Below, piece after piece: positions 7,505 to 16,200 of a stretch of DNA of 54,988 bases. Below the pieces are notes generated by a model. That model worked only from the letters and a program-made list of their open reading frames with translations, made no database searches and was not told where the DNA came from. How positions within the stretch are numbered: position 1 is the first letter of the stretch; every line of letters begins with the position of its first letter. Source of the DNA: Spirochaetales bacterium (GTDB lineage: Bacteria > Spirochaetota > Spirochaetia > DSM-2461). The translations under genes were made by a program, and so were the position numbers. The DNA lies in assembly GCA_016936555.1 (NCBI GenBank), contig JAFGXR010000059.1, positions 1-54,988 of the forward strand. Reading direction: 5' to 3'.

Positions 7505-8503
7505 ATGGGAAAAGCTATCATTGTCCGTATCTGCCTGTTATTCTTCGCTGTCGCGGTATTCTGGGGAAATGGAAAGACAGAATCGGATATCTCACCACTC
7601 CCCGTCGTTTTGAGGCTGGCGGAAACCCATGGCTCAGACTATCCCACAACCCGGGGCGACTATGAGTTCGCGAGGCTGGTCGAAGAGAGATCCGGGGGAA
7701 GAATCCGGATCATCGTCTATCCCGATGCCCGGCTGGGAGAAGAAAGAGCCGTGATCGAGCAGGTGCAGTTCGGCGCCATCGACTTCACCAGGGTCAGCAT
7801 CTCGCCGCTGGCGGCTTTTTCAGAAAACTTCAACGCCCTTCAGATGCCCTATCTCTACAGAAATGCCGACCATATGTGGAATATTCTCAACAGCCCGCTG
7901 GGCGATGATTTTCTCGACAGCCTCTCTCCTGCGGGATTCGTGGGGCTGAGCTGGTTCGATTCGGGCGCGAGAAGCTTCTACAATTCCCTGCGCCCCATAC
8001 GGTCGGTCGATGATTTGAAGGGAATGAAGATCAGGGTGCAGGAGAGCTCCCTTATGGTGGGGCTGGTGGAAGCTCTGGGCGCCGTGGCCACCCCCATGCC
8101 CTTCGGGCTGGTCTACAGCGCTATCCAGACCGGTGTGATAGACGGGGCGGAGAACAACTGGCCCAGCTACTTTTCCACGGAACACTATGAAGTGGCCCGG
8201 TATTTTACAATTGATGAGCACACCAGAGTTCCCGAAATCACGATTGCCAGCAAATTGACTATGGACAGATTATCCGACGAAGACAGGAAAATCATAGTCG
8301 AAGCGGCCAAAGACAGCATGGCATTCCAGAGAAGGGTCTGGGCTGATTATGAAAAAGAGGCGGAAGCGGCTATCGTCGCCAGGGGAAACGAAATCCATTA
8401 TCTGCAGGACAACAGTTCCTTCAGGGCGGCCATGCAGCCCCTTTATGACGAACTCTCCCCCGAACTGCAGAAAATTGTCAAAGAGATCAGGGAAATACAG
8501 TAA
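7505..8503 (+). CDS. TRAP-type (DctP family) solute-binding protein, probable sensor partner
   Basis: The 332-residue protein has a signal peptide (about 1-22) and the DctP fold. Family marks include GRIRIIVYPDARLGEE, the LKGMKIRVQESSLMVG segment that carries the carboxylate-binding Arg, GLVYSAIQTGVIDGAENNWPSY, and a final helical region. Such proteins bind organic acids, often uronates, in the periplasm. No TRAP membrane gene follows. The next gene, five bases downstream, is a histidine kinase, then a response regulator. This suggests the protein presents its ligand to the kinase rather than to a transporter. A separate dctP with its own dctQM lies just after the regulator. The sensor role is inferred from position only. 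Confidence 0.85.
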   Translation: MGKAIIVRICLLFFAVAVFWGNGKTESDISPLPVVLRLAETHGSDYPTTRGDYEFARLVEERSGGRIRIIVYPDARLGEERAVIEQVQFGAIDFTRVSISPLAAFSENFNALQMPYLYRNADHMWNILNSPLGDDFLDSLSPAGFVGLSWFDSGARSFYNSLRPIRSVDDLKGMKIRVQESSLMVGLVEALGAVATPMPFGLVYSAIQTGVIDGAENNWPSYFSTEHYEVARYFTIDEHTRVPEITIASKLTMDRLSDEDRKIIVEAAKDSMAFQRRVWADYEKEAEAAIVARGNEIHYLQDNSSFRAAMQPLYDELSPELQKIVKEIREIQ

Positions 8504-8508
8504 TTGCC

Positions 8509-9987
8509 ATGATGAATATTCTGATCAGTAAAGCATGGAACAACCTCTCCATAAAAAGCAAACTGATTTTCTTTTTCACCATCATCATCCTGAGCGTCTC
8601 CGTCCTCTATTTCTATATACTGAACAATGCTTTCGGCTACCTGAAAATGTATGAGGAGGATCTGGTTAAAACATCGCTCGTCCATACACTCTCCGGTGCC
8701 ATTAAAACCAATAATGAGAAATTCGCCCGGGCCGTGCGGGACTACGGATCGGAAAATGTCGAAGATTTTGAAAATTCCATAGATCAGGTCTGGAGGTCCT
8801 GGAATATGGTTAAAAATGATGTCCGCTCTTCTCCTGATGCCGAATTCGAAATACAGGCAGTACGCTACGGCATGCTGGCCTATCTGGAAAGCGCAAAAAT
8901 ATCTCTTGCTTCGTACAATTCCAATCAGGATATTTTTTCCGAACAGCTTCTGCGGGCCAACAGGATCGAGGATTATATTGAAACATATCTGGACAGATTG
9001 ATAAATGTGAGGCTGGAGGAGAGTTCGAAGCTCCATGAGGGACAGAGGGAAGCTGTGTCCCATATTCAGCGGATCAGTTTTCTGGGAATTCTGGCCATCA
9101 GTCTGTTGAGCCTCGTATTCGGGAATTTCTTTTCGGTGACTCTGACGAAGCCGATCATTGATCTCGCAGCCAACACGTTGAAAATCGCCGAGGGCAATCT
9201 CAACGTCAATAAAGTTTCGGAGAGCTCTCATAATGAAATAACCGTGCTGATCAATTCATTCAACAGGATGAGCCGCAATATCGGCCAGATGGTCGAGAGC
9301 CTGAAGGATAAGGCGAAAATCGAGAAGCAGCATTATGAAGACGAAATGAAACTGATCGATATGGGGAAATCTCTCAGGGAAGCCCAGTTCCTCAGTCTTC
9401 AATCGCAGATCAATCCCCATTTTCTCTTCAATACCCTCAATACCATTGCCAGGACATCCATGTTCGAACAGGCGCCCAAAACGGTCCGTCTTATCGAATG
9501 CCTCTCCAATGTTTTCCGCTATAATCTGAACAATCAGGACAAAACGGTCTCCCTGGAGGAGGAGCTGGAAATTCTGGAGGAGTATATGTTCATTCAGCAG
9601 ACCCGGTACGGCGACCGGCTGAGATTTTCGATCGATAAGAGAATCGATGTCACTCAGATCAGAATTCCCATATTCACCCTGCAGCCGTTGATTGAAAATG
9701 CCGTGAAATACGGGATAGAGCCGAAAGAAGAAGGCGGCAGTATCTCCATCCTTGTAGAGAAAAAAGACCACGGCGTGCTGATCAGAATCGAGGATACGGG
9801 CATCGGATTCGATAGCAGCGAAAAGAGGGAGCGGATGAGTTCCCTTGATTCGACAGGCATAGGGCTGGAAAATGTGAGAAAGAGACTGTCGCTGAAGTTC
9901 GGCGGGAAGGAAAGATTCTCCATCGGCAGCGTTATCGGGGAAGGTACGGTCGTCGAGATTTTCATTCCGGAGGAATGCGATGTTTAA
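8509..9987 (+). CDS. Sensor histidine kinase, YesM/LytS type
   Basis: Two membrane helices (about 17-39 and 183-207) enclose a periplasmic helical sensor of about 140 residues. A HAMP linker follows (about 208-260), then the His_kinase domain with INPHFLFNTLNTI (His304) and an ATPase domain with LIENAVKYG, EDTGIGFD and GIGLENVRKRL. This is the YesM-type layout that works with AraC-type response regulators. It is sandwiched between a DctP-type binding protein gene (5-base gap) and its regulator (8-base overlap), so the three genes probably form one signalling unit for an organic acid or uronate. The start can be ATG 8509 or the adjacent ATG 8512. Confidence 0.92.
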   Translation: MMNILISKAWNNLSIKSKLIFFFTIIILSVSVLYFYILNNAFGYLKMYEEDLVKTSLVHTLSGAIKTNNEKFARAVRDYGSENVEDFENSIDQVWRSWNMVKNDVRSSPDAEFEIQAVRYGMLAYLESAKISLASYNSNQDIFSEQLLRANRIEDYIETYLDRLINVRLEESSKLHEGQREAVSHIQRISFLGILAISLLSLVFGNFFSVTLTKPIIDLAANTLKIAEGNLNVNKVSESSHNEITVLINSFNRMSRNIGQMVESLKDKAKIEKQHYEDEMKLIDMGKSLREAQFLSLQSQINPHFLFNTLNTIARTSMFEQAPKTVRLIECLSNVFRYNLNNQDKTVSLEEELEILEEYMFIQQTRYGDRLRFSIDKRIDVTQIRIPIFTLQPLIENAVKYGIEPKEEGGSISILVEKKDHGVLIRIEDTGIGFDSSEKRERMSSLDSTGIGLENVRKRLSLKFGGKERFSIGSVIGEGTVVEIFIPEECDV

Positions 9988-11554
9988 ACTCCTGATCGCC
10001 GACGACGAACAGCTCGAAAGGGAAGCTCTCCGGTTTATTATTTCCAGAAGCATTGATTCCATTAATACAATTGAAGAAGCCGTGAACGGCCGGGAAGCCA
10101 TCGATCTCGCCTCTGCGACAAAGCCCGATATCATCATCCTCGATATTAATATGCCCGGAATAAACGGCATTGAAGCGGCCCGGAAGATCAGGGAAGCCGA
10201 TGAATCGGTCGCCATTATTTTCCTGACGGCTTTTCACCAGTTCGATTATGCCCACGAAGCCATCAAAGTGGGTGTCGATGATTATATCGTCAAGCCGTCT
10301 TCGGAAAAGAGAATCATCGAAGTTATGATGAAAGTGACATCCCGGCTGATGAAGAGGGCGGGAGAGAGGCAACAAAGGGAAGTCGTCGAACAGAGGCTCG
10401 ATAAGGTCACCGATTATCTCAGTTCGGAATTTATCTATAATCTGGCGACCCGGATTCTCGATGAAGAGAAGGTCGAGCATTACCTGACTCTTCTTGATCT
10501 GGATTTTCACAAGGGCCGCGGTATGGTTATGAAGCTTCTATACAAGTCCTATCCCATACTGACCAGTCAGGAGTCTCAAAAAGAGATTCTCAAAAAAAGG
10601 TGCCTGAGGCTCATTAAAGCGCAATTGAAACAACAGGATATTTCCTGTTGCTTTAATACGGATCTGAACAACATTCTCATTCTGGCCTACAGCGACAGAT
10701 ACAACGGGATCCTGGAATCCGATGACCTTCTCGGGAACAGGATAAGCTCCATAATCGAGAGTATCAGAGACGATTTGAACATCGAAGTCCTTCTGGCGTT
10801 CGGCTCACTTTTCGGAAGGCATGGAAACGCCCTGGAGTCTTACGATGAAGCCAAAAGAGCCTTGAACCGGTCGACCGGGACGCCAGATCAAGCCTCTCCG
10901 GAGGAAGGACTGCCGATCGAGCTGGAGATGGATCTGGAGCAGGCTGTTCTCGCCGTGGACAAAGCCCGGGTCGATGAGCTTTTCGTCAAACTGGAAGAGT
11001 GGGTCCTCTCATCAGGGGCATCTTTTCAAGTGCTTAAAACCAATATTCTGGACTTGACGGTTATTCTCAGGCATTCGGCGGCGCTGCAGTTTCCCGAAGG
11101 AGAGTGTCAGATTGAAACCGCAGAAATAACTGATTCGGGAACGGAGAAGGATATGCTCGCAGGCTTCAGGAGCTTTCTCAATGAATTGATCGACAGGATC
11201 GCCTTGCTGTACGCCAGCGAAAACATACCGGTTATCAAAAAAGCCTGCCGGTATATAGAGGAAAATTACTCCCGGGAAATCGGCCTGGAAGACACGGCTG
11301 CTTTCTGCAACCTCTCAACTTTCTATTTCAGTAAGATATTTAAAGAGCACAAGAAGAAAAACTTTATCAATTATCTCACGGATCTCCGGATCGATGAGGC
11401 CAAGCGGCTGCTGAGCGGGACGGACCTGACCATGAAAGAGATCAGCGACCGGGTCGGTTATAACGATCCCAATTATTTTGCACGGGTTTTCAGAAGAGTC
11501 GAAAACTGCTCTCCCCGTTCGTTCAGGAACAAAAAAATGCTGAAACAGCAATAA
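9980..11554 (+). CDS. Response regulator with AraC-type DNA-binding domain (YesN type)
   Basis: The receiver domain (1-120) has LLIADDEQ, the phosphoacceptor Asp55 in IILDINMPG, and IVKP with the conserved Lys. A long middle region (about 135-410) is typical of YesN-type regulators. Two AraC helix-turn-helix motifs close the protein (about 420-520), including IGLEDTAAFCNLSTFYFSKIF and LTMKEISDRVGYNDPNYFARVF. It overlaps the kinase gene by eight bases with GGAGGA before its ATG. The likely target is the dctPQM operon that starts 138 bases downstream, whose upstream region holds a CTGCAC/GTGCAG inverted pair. Confidence 0.92.
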   Translation: MFKLLIADDEQLEREALRFIISRSIDSINTIEEAVNGREAIDLASATKPDIIILDINMPGINGIEAARKIREADESVAIIFLTAFHQFDYAHEAIKVGVDDYIVKPSSEKRIIEVMMKVTSRLMKRAGERQQREVVEQRLDKVTDYLSSEFIYNLATRILDEEKVEHYLTLLDLDFHKGRGMVMKLLYKSYPILTSQESQKEILKKRCLRLIKAQLKQQDISCCFNTDLNNILILAYSDRYNGILESDDLLGNRISSIIESIRDDLNIEVLLAFGSLFGRHGNALESYDEAKRALNRSTGTPDQASPEEGLPIELEMDLEQAVLAVDKARVDELFVKLEEWVLSSGASFQVLKTNILDLTVILRHSAALQFPEGECQIETAEITDSGTEKDMLAGFRSFLNELIDRIALLYASENIPVIKKACRYIEENYSREIGLEDTAAFCNLSTFYFSKIFKEHKKKNFINYLTDLRIDEAKRLLSGTDLTMKEISDRVGYNDPNYFARVFRRVENCSPRSFRNKKMLKQQ

Positions 11555-11580
11555 ATGAAAGATTCTTTATAAATGAACTG

Positions 11581-11614
11581 CTGCACAAAGGCATAAGTCA
11601 GCAAATAAGTGCAG
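11581..11614. promoter_or_regulatory. Inverted repeat upstream of dctP
   Basis: CTGCAC (11581-11586) and GTGCAG (11609-11614) are perfect inverted arms 22 bases apart, in the 138-base gap between the AraC-type regulator gene and the dctP start at 11693. The spacing would put the two half-sites on one DNA face about 2.7 turns apart. It may be a binding site for the upstream regulator. It is short and could be chance. Confidence 0.3.
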
Positions 11615-11692
11615 AGTTTCATATTTAAGTATAGAGCGCGATTCTTAAAGCGGGCGTACCATAAATTGACTTTAAAAAAGAAGGAGCAATTT

Positions 11693-12712
11693 ATGAAGAA
11701 GATTTTGTTGATTTTATTTGTGATGGTTCTGGCGGCAACAAGCCTTATGGCCGGTGGTCAGCAGGGCGATAAAGGCAGTGCCCCCGCTGAAGAAAAGAAC
11801 GTCACTCTGGTTTATGCCGAAGTTAATAATCTGGAAACCATAGTCGGAAAGACCGGTCTCAAGTTCAAGAAAGAAGTTGAAAGGCTCTCCGGCGGAACCA
11901 TTACGCTTGATATTCAGCACAGCGGTGTTCTCGGGGCCGAACCCGATGTCCTCGATGCCATGCTCGGCGGCGGCGGGACGATCGATATGTCAAGAATCTC
12001 CGCATTTGCCCTGACCAGCTACGGCGGCGAGAAATCCAAACTTCTCTCCATACCCTATACATTTACGGGCAGAGAGCATTTCTGGAAATTCGCCACGAGC
12101 GACCTGGCTCCCGAATTCCTTCTCGAGCCCCACGAAAACGGAACGGGAATCCGCGGTCTTTTCTACGGAGAAGAAGGTTTCCGCCATTTCTTCGGAACCA
12201 GCCCCCTGAACACCATGGCTGATCTGGCCGGTATGAAAATCCGCGTGTCCAACGACCCCGTTGCCCGCGGTATGGTTGAGGGAATCGGCGCATCACCCAC
12301 AGTCGTCAGCTACAGCGAACTCTATTCGGCACTTCAGTCCGGTGTTGTCGACGCCGCTGAACAGCCCATCGCCAACTACTACGGTATGTCTTTTCACGAA
12401 GTGGCTCCCTACATGATCCTCGACGGCCATACTCTCGGAGCCATCCAGGTCATCATCACCGACGAAGCCTGGGATAAACTCTCTCCCAACCAGCAGAACG
12501 CCCTTGTCGAAGCGGGAAAAATCGCATCGGCCTACAACAGAGAACTTTCCGAAGGTGCGGAAAACGAAGTTCTGGAAAAACTGGCTGCTGAAGGTGCTGT
12601 CGTTGTTGAAGTGAAAGACAAAGGACCCTGGCAGAAAGCCTGTGCGGCGGTTATCAAAGAATCCAGCGCGACTAACGCGGCTCTTTACCAGAAAATTCTC
12701 GATATGCAGTAG
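11693..12712 (+). CDS. dctP: TRAP transporter solute-binding protein DctP
   Basis: The start is ATG 11693, which follows AAGGAG and begins MKKILLILFVMVLAATSLMA, a clean signal peptide ending near the GGQQ segment. An upstream in-frame extension has no signal character. The mature protein (about 315 residues) has the DctP fold with ADLAGMKIRVSNDPVARGMV carrying the conserved Arg, and SYSELYSALQSGVVDAAEQP. It delivers an organic acid to the DctQM membrane complex encoded next. With uxuA three genes downstream, a hexuronate such as galacturonate or glucuronate is a reasonable substrate guess. A strong hairpin after the gene may keep its mRNA level above that of dctQM. Confidence 0.92.
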   Translation: MKKILLILFVMVLAATSLMAGGQQGDKGSAPAEEKNVTLVYAEVNNLETIVGKTGLKFKKEVERLSGGTITLDIQHSGVLGAEPDVLDAMLGGGGTIDMSRISAFALTSYGGEKSKLLSIPYTFTGREHFWKFATSDLAPEFLLEPHENGTGIRGLFYGEEGFRHFFGTSPLNTMADLAGMKIRVSNDPVARGMVEGIGASPTVVSYSELYSALQSGVVDAAEQPIANYYGMSFHEVAPYMILDGHTLGAIQVIITDEAWDKLSPNQQNALVEAGKIASAYNRELSEGAENEVLEKLAAEGAVVVEVKDKGPWQKACAAVIKESSATNAALYQKILDMQ

Positions 12713-12721
12713 AGATCGGAC

Positions 12722-12754
12722 ACTTCCGGCTTTTCTTTCAGAGATGCCGGAAGT
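12722..12754 (+). repeat. Hairpin between dctP and dctQ
   Basis: ACTTCCGGC (12722-12730) and GCCGGAAGT (12746-12754) form a perfect nine-base-pair stem with a 15-base loop, ten bases after the dctP stop codon. No T run follows directly. Such hairpins between a binding-protein gene and the membrane genes often protect the upstream mRNA or cause partial termination. Confidence 0.6.
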
Positions 12755-12775
12755 CGTGATCATCAACAGAAACCA

Positions 12776-12805
12776 ATGGCACAGAAACAATTGTTTCTGT
12801 GCCAT
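12776..12805. repeat. Perfect 30-base palindrome before dctQ
   Basis: The 15-base arm ATGGCACAGAAACAA is followed at once by its exact reverse complement, with no mismatch and no spacer. It ends 23 bases before the dctQ start. As RNA it would give a stem of about 13 pairs with a four-base loop; as DNA it is a perfect two-fold site. No T tract follows on the plus strand. Confidence 0.7.
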
Positions 12806-12828
12806 AATAGTATTAATGAGGAGTTAAT

Positions 12829-13356
12829 ATGAAAGCTGTGTTCGAGATGGCTGATAAAATCAAGCCCTTTTATGATCTGATCTACAAAGTGGTCCTCTTC
12901 CTGTGCAAGATGCTTCTGATCATAGATATTGCCATAACTGCCATGGCTGTGACAGGGCGTTACGTGTCGTTCATTCCCGATCCCGCCTGGAGCGAGGAGG
13001 TGGTCCTGACCTGCATGGCCTATATGGCCGTTCTCTCCGCCGCCCTGGCCATCCGGCGCAACGCCCATATCAGAATGACGGCCCTGGACCGGTATCTGCC
13101 GGAGAAACTGATCAGCTTTCTCGATATGTTTTCCGACCTGGCCGTTATGGCTCTGGGATTCGTCATGATCATCGTGGGCTGGAGGTACGCCCAGAAACTG
13201 GGTTCCCGGGGCTTTTACGTGAGTATGCCCGGTGTTTCGCGCTTCTGGATGTACCTGCCCGTCCCCCTCGCGGGAGTGGCCATGATCATTTTCGAACTCG
13301 AAACCATCGTCAATCAGGCGAGGAAAATGATACTCGGGGAGGACCGTGAAAAATGA
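12829..13356 (+). CDS. dctQ: TRAP transporter small membrane subunit DctQ
   Basis: This 175-residue protein has four predicted membrane helices (about 18-38, 56-76, 95-117, 138-158) and the DctQ signature region around WSEEVVLTCMAYMAVLSAAL followed by IRRNAHIRM. It joins DctM in the membrane to form the Na+-driven TRAP transporter. GAGGAG sits before the ATG. It overlaps dctM by four bases, the usual tight coupling of these subunits. Confidence 0.93.
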   Translation: MKAVFEMADKIKPFYDLIYKVVLFLCKMLLIIDIAITAMAVTGRYVSFIPDPAWSEEVVLTCMAYMAVLSAALAIRRNAHIRMTALDRYLPEKLISFLDMFSDLAVMALGFVMIIVGWRYAQKLGSRGFYVSMPGVSRFWMYLPVPLAGVAMIIFELETIVNQARKMILGEDREK

Positions 13357-14645
13357 TCGTTAACAGTATGGCCATCTTCATCCTCCTGGGAAGCTTCCTC
13401 CTTCTGGTCCTCATCCGCTTCCCCATCGCCTATGCGGTCGCTCTGTCCTCGATTCTCTGCCTGCTCTATCAGGGGTTGCCCCTGACGACGGTGGCGCAGC
13501 AGATGGTGAAGGGGATAAGTTCCTTCAGCCTGATGGCGGTTCCCTTCTTCATCACTATGGGGTATCTCATGGGCAGCGGAGGGATTTCCGAGAAACTGAT
13601 CGCTCTCGCCAATGCCTGCGTCGGATGGATGCGCGGCGGCATGGCTATGGTGAATATCGTGGCCTCCTATTTTTTCGGGGGGATTTCCGGATCGGCCGCC
13701 GCCGACACGGCTTCGCTGGGCAGCATCATGATCCCCATGATGGTCGAACAGGGCTATGATGACGATTTCTCCACAGCCGTAACCATCACCAGCTCCTGCG
13801 AGGGGCTTCTGGTTCCTCCCAGCCACAATATGGTTATCTATGCCACGACGGCCGGCGGGCTTTCGGTGGGAAGCCTCTTTCTGGCGGGATATCTCCCCGC
13901 CGCCATTCTGGCCGGTTCACTGATGATCGGGTCCTATATAATTTCCGTAAAAAGAAAATATCCCAAAGGCGACAAGTTCAATTTCCTCAATCTGCTGAAG
14001 CAGCTGGCTGTTTCTTTCTGGGCTCTGGCGGCCATCATCATCGTCGTCGTCGGCGTGGTGGGGGGGATCTTCACGGCGACCGAATCGGCCGCTATCGCGG
14101 TCATTTACAGCCTGATCGTCAGTGTCTTCATTTACAAGGGGCTGGACTGGAAAGGGGTTTGGAAAGTGCTCGATCAGGCGGTCAACACGCTGTCTATCGT
14201 CCTTATTCTGATTGCGACGTCCAGTATTTTCGGATTTCTGCTGACGCGGCTCAATGTGCCGACCCTGGCGGCGCAGACGATTCTGGGATTAACGGAAAAT
14301 CCCATTATTCTGGCTCTGATGCTGAATGTGATCCTTCTGGTTCTGGGGATGATTATGGATATGGCCCCGATTATTCTGATAGCGACACCCATCCTTCTCC
14401 CCATCGCCACAAGCATCGGGATTTCGCCTATCCAGTTCGGCGTCATGATTATTCTGAACTGCGGAATCGGGCTCCTGACGCCGCCTGTCGGTTCTGTCCT
14501 CTTCATCGGTTCGGCTGTTGGAAAAGTACCTATAGAGAGAGTCGTTAAAGCGACACTGCCTTTCTATATTCTGATGATCATCACTTTGATGCTCCTGACT
14601 TTTATACCCTCGATCAGCCTCTTCCTTCCCTCTTTATTCAACTAG
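13353..14645 (+). CDS. dctM: TRAP transporter large membrane subunit DctM
   Basis: The 430-residue protein has 11-12 hydrophobic segments over its whole length and the typical DctM blocks FGGISGSAAADTASLG, GLLVPPSHNMVIYA and FGVMIILNCGIGLLTPPVG. It is the transport channel of the TRAP system, moving an organic acid with sodium ions. Length and order (dctP-dctQ-dctM) are standard. GGGGAGG precedes the ATG, which overlaps the dctQ stop. The next genes, starting 14 bases later, appear to be in the same transcript. Confidence 0.95.
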   Translation: MIVNSMAIFILLGSFLLLVLIRFPIAYAVALSSILCLLYQGLPLTTVAQQMVKGISSFSLMAVPFFITMGYLMGSGGISEKLIALANACVGWMRGGMAMVNIVASYFFGGISGSAAADTASLGSIMIPMMVEQGYDDDFSTAVTITSSCEGLLVPPSHNMVIYATTAGGLSVGSLFLAGYLPAAILAGSLMIGSYIISVKRKYPKGDKFNFLNLLKQLAVSFWALAAIIIVVVGVVGGIFTATESAAIAVIYSLIVSVFIYKGLDWKGVWKVLDQAVNTLSIVLILIATSSIFGFLLTRLNVPTLAAQTILGLTENPIILALMLNVILLVLGMIMDMAPIILIATPILLPIATSIGISPIQFGVMIILNCGIGLLTPPVGSVLFIGSAVGKVPIERVVKATLPFYILMIITLMLLTFIPSISLFLPSLFN

Positions 14646-14659
14646 GCGGCTTGTTGAAA

Positions 14660-15136
14660 ATGGAATTCAGCTTTCAATATAAAGTCAGACCCGGGAATCT
14701 TCTGATTCTCGGGCTGGCTAATACCTACCGGTCCATGGCGGGATTGGTTAATCTTATTTTTACGATCTCGATGATTCTTCTGGCCGTCCGCTTCTGGACC
14801 GACGGCAGTCGGGATGTTAAAATCCTTATTGTTGCGGGAATACTACTGTTTCCTCTGGTTCAGCCTCTTTTTATCTATATGCGCAGCAGAAAGATCGTCG
14901 CCTCGATACCAGATGGTCTGGAAATGAAGATAGACGGTTCGGGAATCAGGGTTATATCGGAGAAGAGCAGCACGCTTATCCCTTTTTCCGACCTGATATC
15001 AGTAAAAAGGGTCGGAGAAATTCTTATTCTCTATACCGGGACAAAGCAGAGTTTTGTCCTTAACAAACAGACTCTCGGTGGGCAGGGACAGGAGCTCTAT
15101 GATTTTCTGTCGGCTCGGAAGGATGCTAAAAAGTGA
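14660..15136 (+). CDS. Small membrane protein with YcxB-like C-terminal domain
   Basis: The start ATG 14660 is preferred: AGGCGG lies ten bases upstream, whereas the in-frame TTG codons at 14651 and 14654 are too close to it. The 158-residue protein has two membrane helices (about 25-48 and 58-75). A soluble beta-rich part follows (about 82-155) with IPDGLEMKIDGSGIRVISEK and LIPFSDLISVKRVGEILILY, resembling the YcxB-like (PH-fold) family. The function is unknown. It lies between dctM and uxuA and overlaps uxuA by four bases, so it probably travels in the uronate operon. Confidence 0.65.
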   Translation: MEFSFQYKVRPGNLLILGLANTYRSMAGLVNLIFTISMILLAVRFWTDGSRDVKILIVAGILLFPLVQPLFIYMRSRKIVASIPDGLEMKIDGSGIRVISEKSSTLIPFSDLISVKRVGEILILYTGTKQSFVLNKQTLGGQGQELYDFLSARKDAKK

Positions 15137-16200
15137 AAATGATCATGCGGTGGTTCGGTGAGGAAAATGACACAGTCACCCTTCAGCAGATAAGACAGGT
15201 TCCCAACATAGACGGCATAGCAGGAGCTCTGCACCACGTTCCGGCCGGAGAAGCCTGGCCCATGGATGAAATACTGGCTCTGAAAAAAAGCATCAATGAT
15301 GCGGGTCTTCAGTTCGAAGTTGTGGAAAGCGTCAACGTCAGCGATGCCATTAAACTGGGAAGCCCCGAGAGGGACGCTCATATAGACAATTACAAAAAGA
15401 CGATCTCCCGTCTCGCCGAAGCGGGAGTCAAAGTCATATGCTACAACTTCATGCCTGTTTTCGACTGGACCCGGTCCAGCCTCGATGCCCCGCTTCCCGA
15501 CGGATCGCAGACCATGGAGTACAACGAGTCCGTAATTGCACAGATCAGGCCCGATACCATTGCCGATTATATGCTGGAAAAAGCCGAAACCTACAGTCTG
15601 CCGGGCTGGGAGCCCGAGAGGATGGCGAAAATCGTCGAGTTGTTTTCAAAGTTTTCCCTCATGACCGAGGAGAAGCTGAGAGAAAACCTGAAGTATTTTC
15701 TCGATGCCATAATGCCGGTCTGCGAAGAGACCGGCGTGGCTATGGCCATGCACCCTGACGATCCGCCCTGGAGCGTTTTCGGTCTGCCCCGCATCTTTAA
15801 GAATCAAAGGGATATGGAAGCGATCATGGCTCTCAACGACAGCAGAATGAACGGCATCACGCTTTGCACAGGCTGTCTGGGAAGCCATCCTGATAACGAT
15901 CTTCCGGCCATGATCGAATCGGCGGTTTCAAAGGGAAAACTGTATTTTGTCCATATCCGGAATATCCGCATTACAAAACCGCGGTACTTTTATGAGGTTT
16001 CCCACTTCAGCGGGGACGGATCGCTCGATATGTACGCCATTCTGAAGGCGCTGTACCAGTCGGGGTTCGATGGATATGCGAGGCCGGACCACGGCAGAAT
16101 GATCTGGGGCGAGCAGGCGAGACCCGGTTACGGTCTCTATGATCGGGCGCTGGGGATCGCCTATATCAACGGGATATGGGAGGCCCTTCAGAAAGGCTGA
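15133..16200 (+). CDS. uxuA: Mannonate dehydratase
   Basis: The enzyme removes water from D-mannonate to give 2-keto-3-deoxygluconate, the common product of glucuronate and galacturonate breakdown. The 355 residues start MKMIMRWFGEENDTVTLQQI and include the family blocks IPNIDGIAGALHHVPAGE-like PNIDGIAGALHHVPAGEAW, CYNFMPVFDWTR, GVAMAMHPDDPPW, CTGCLGSHPDND, FVHIRNIR and GYARPDHGRMIW. The His, Asp and Cys residues in these blocks bind the Mn/Fe ion. GTG 15133 is chosen because AAGGA lies nine bases upstream; ATG 15139 is the alternative. It ends the TRAP operon, supporting hexuronate as the imported substrate. Confidence 0.95.
   Translation: MKMIMRWFGEENDTVTLQQIRQVPNIDGIAGALHHVPAGEAWPMDEILALKKSINDAGLQFEVVESVNVSDAIKLGSPERDAHIDNYKKTISRLAEAGVKVICYNFMPVFDWTRSSLDAPLPDGSQTMEYNESVIAQIRPDTIADYMLEKAETYSLPGWEPERMAKIVELFSKFSLMTEEKLRENLKYFLDAIMPVCEETGVAMAMHPDDPPWSVFGLPRIFKNQRDMEAIMALNDSRMNGITLCTGCLGSHPDNDLPAMIESAVSKGKLYFVHIRNIRITKPRYFYEVSHFSGDGSLDMYAILKALYQSGFDGYARPDHGRMIWGEQARPGYGLYDRALGIAYINGIWEALQKG

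Noticed and set aside
9256-10215. 319-residue open frame on the minus strand
   Set aside because: It runs antisense across the end of the kinase gene and the receiver domain of the regulator, both with clear motifs.
11609-11692. 28-residue N-terminal extension of dctP
   Set aside because: It has no ribosome site and would precede a perfect signal peptide that has AAGGAG at the right distance.
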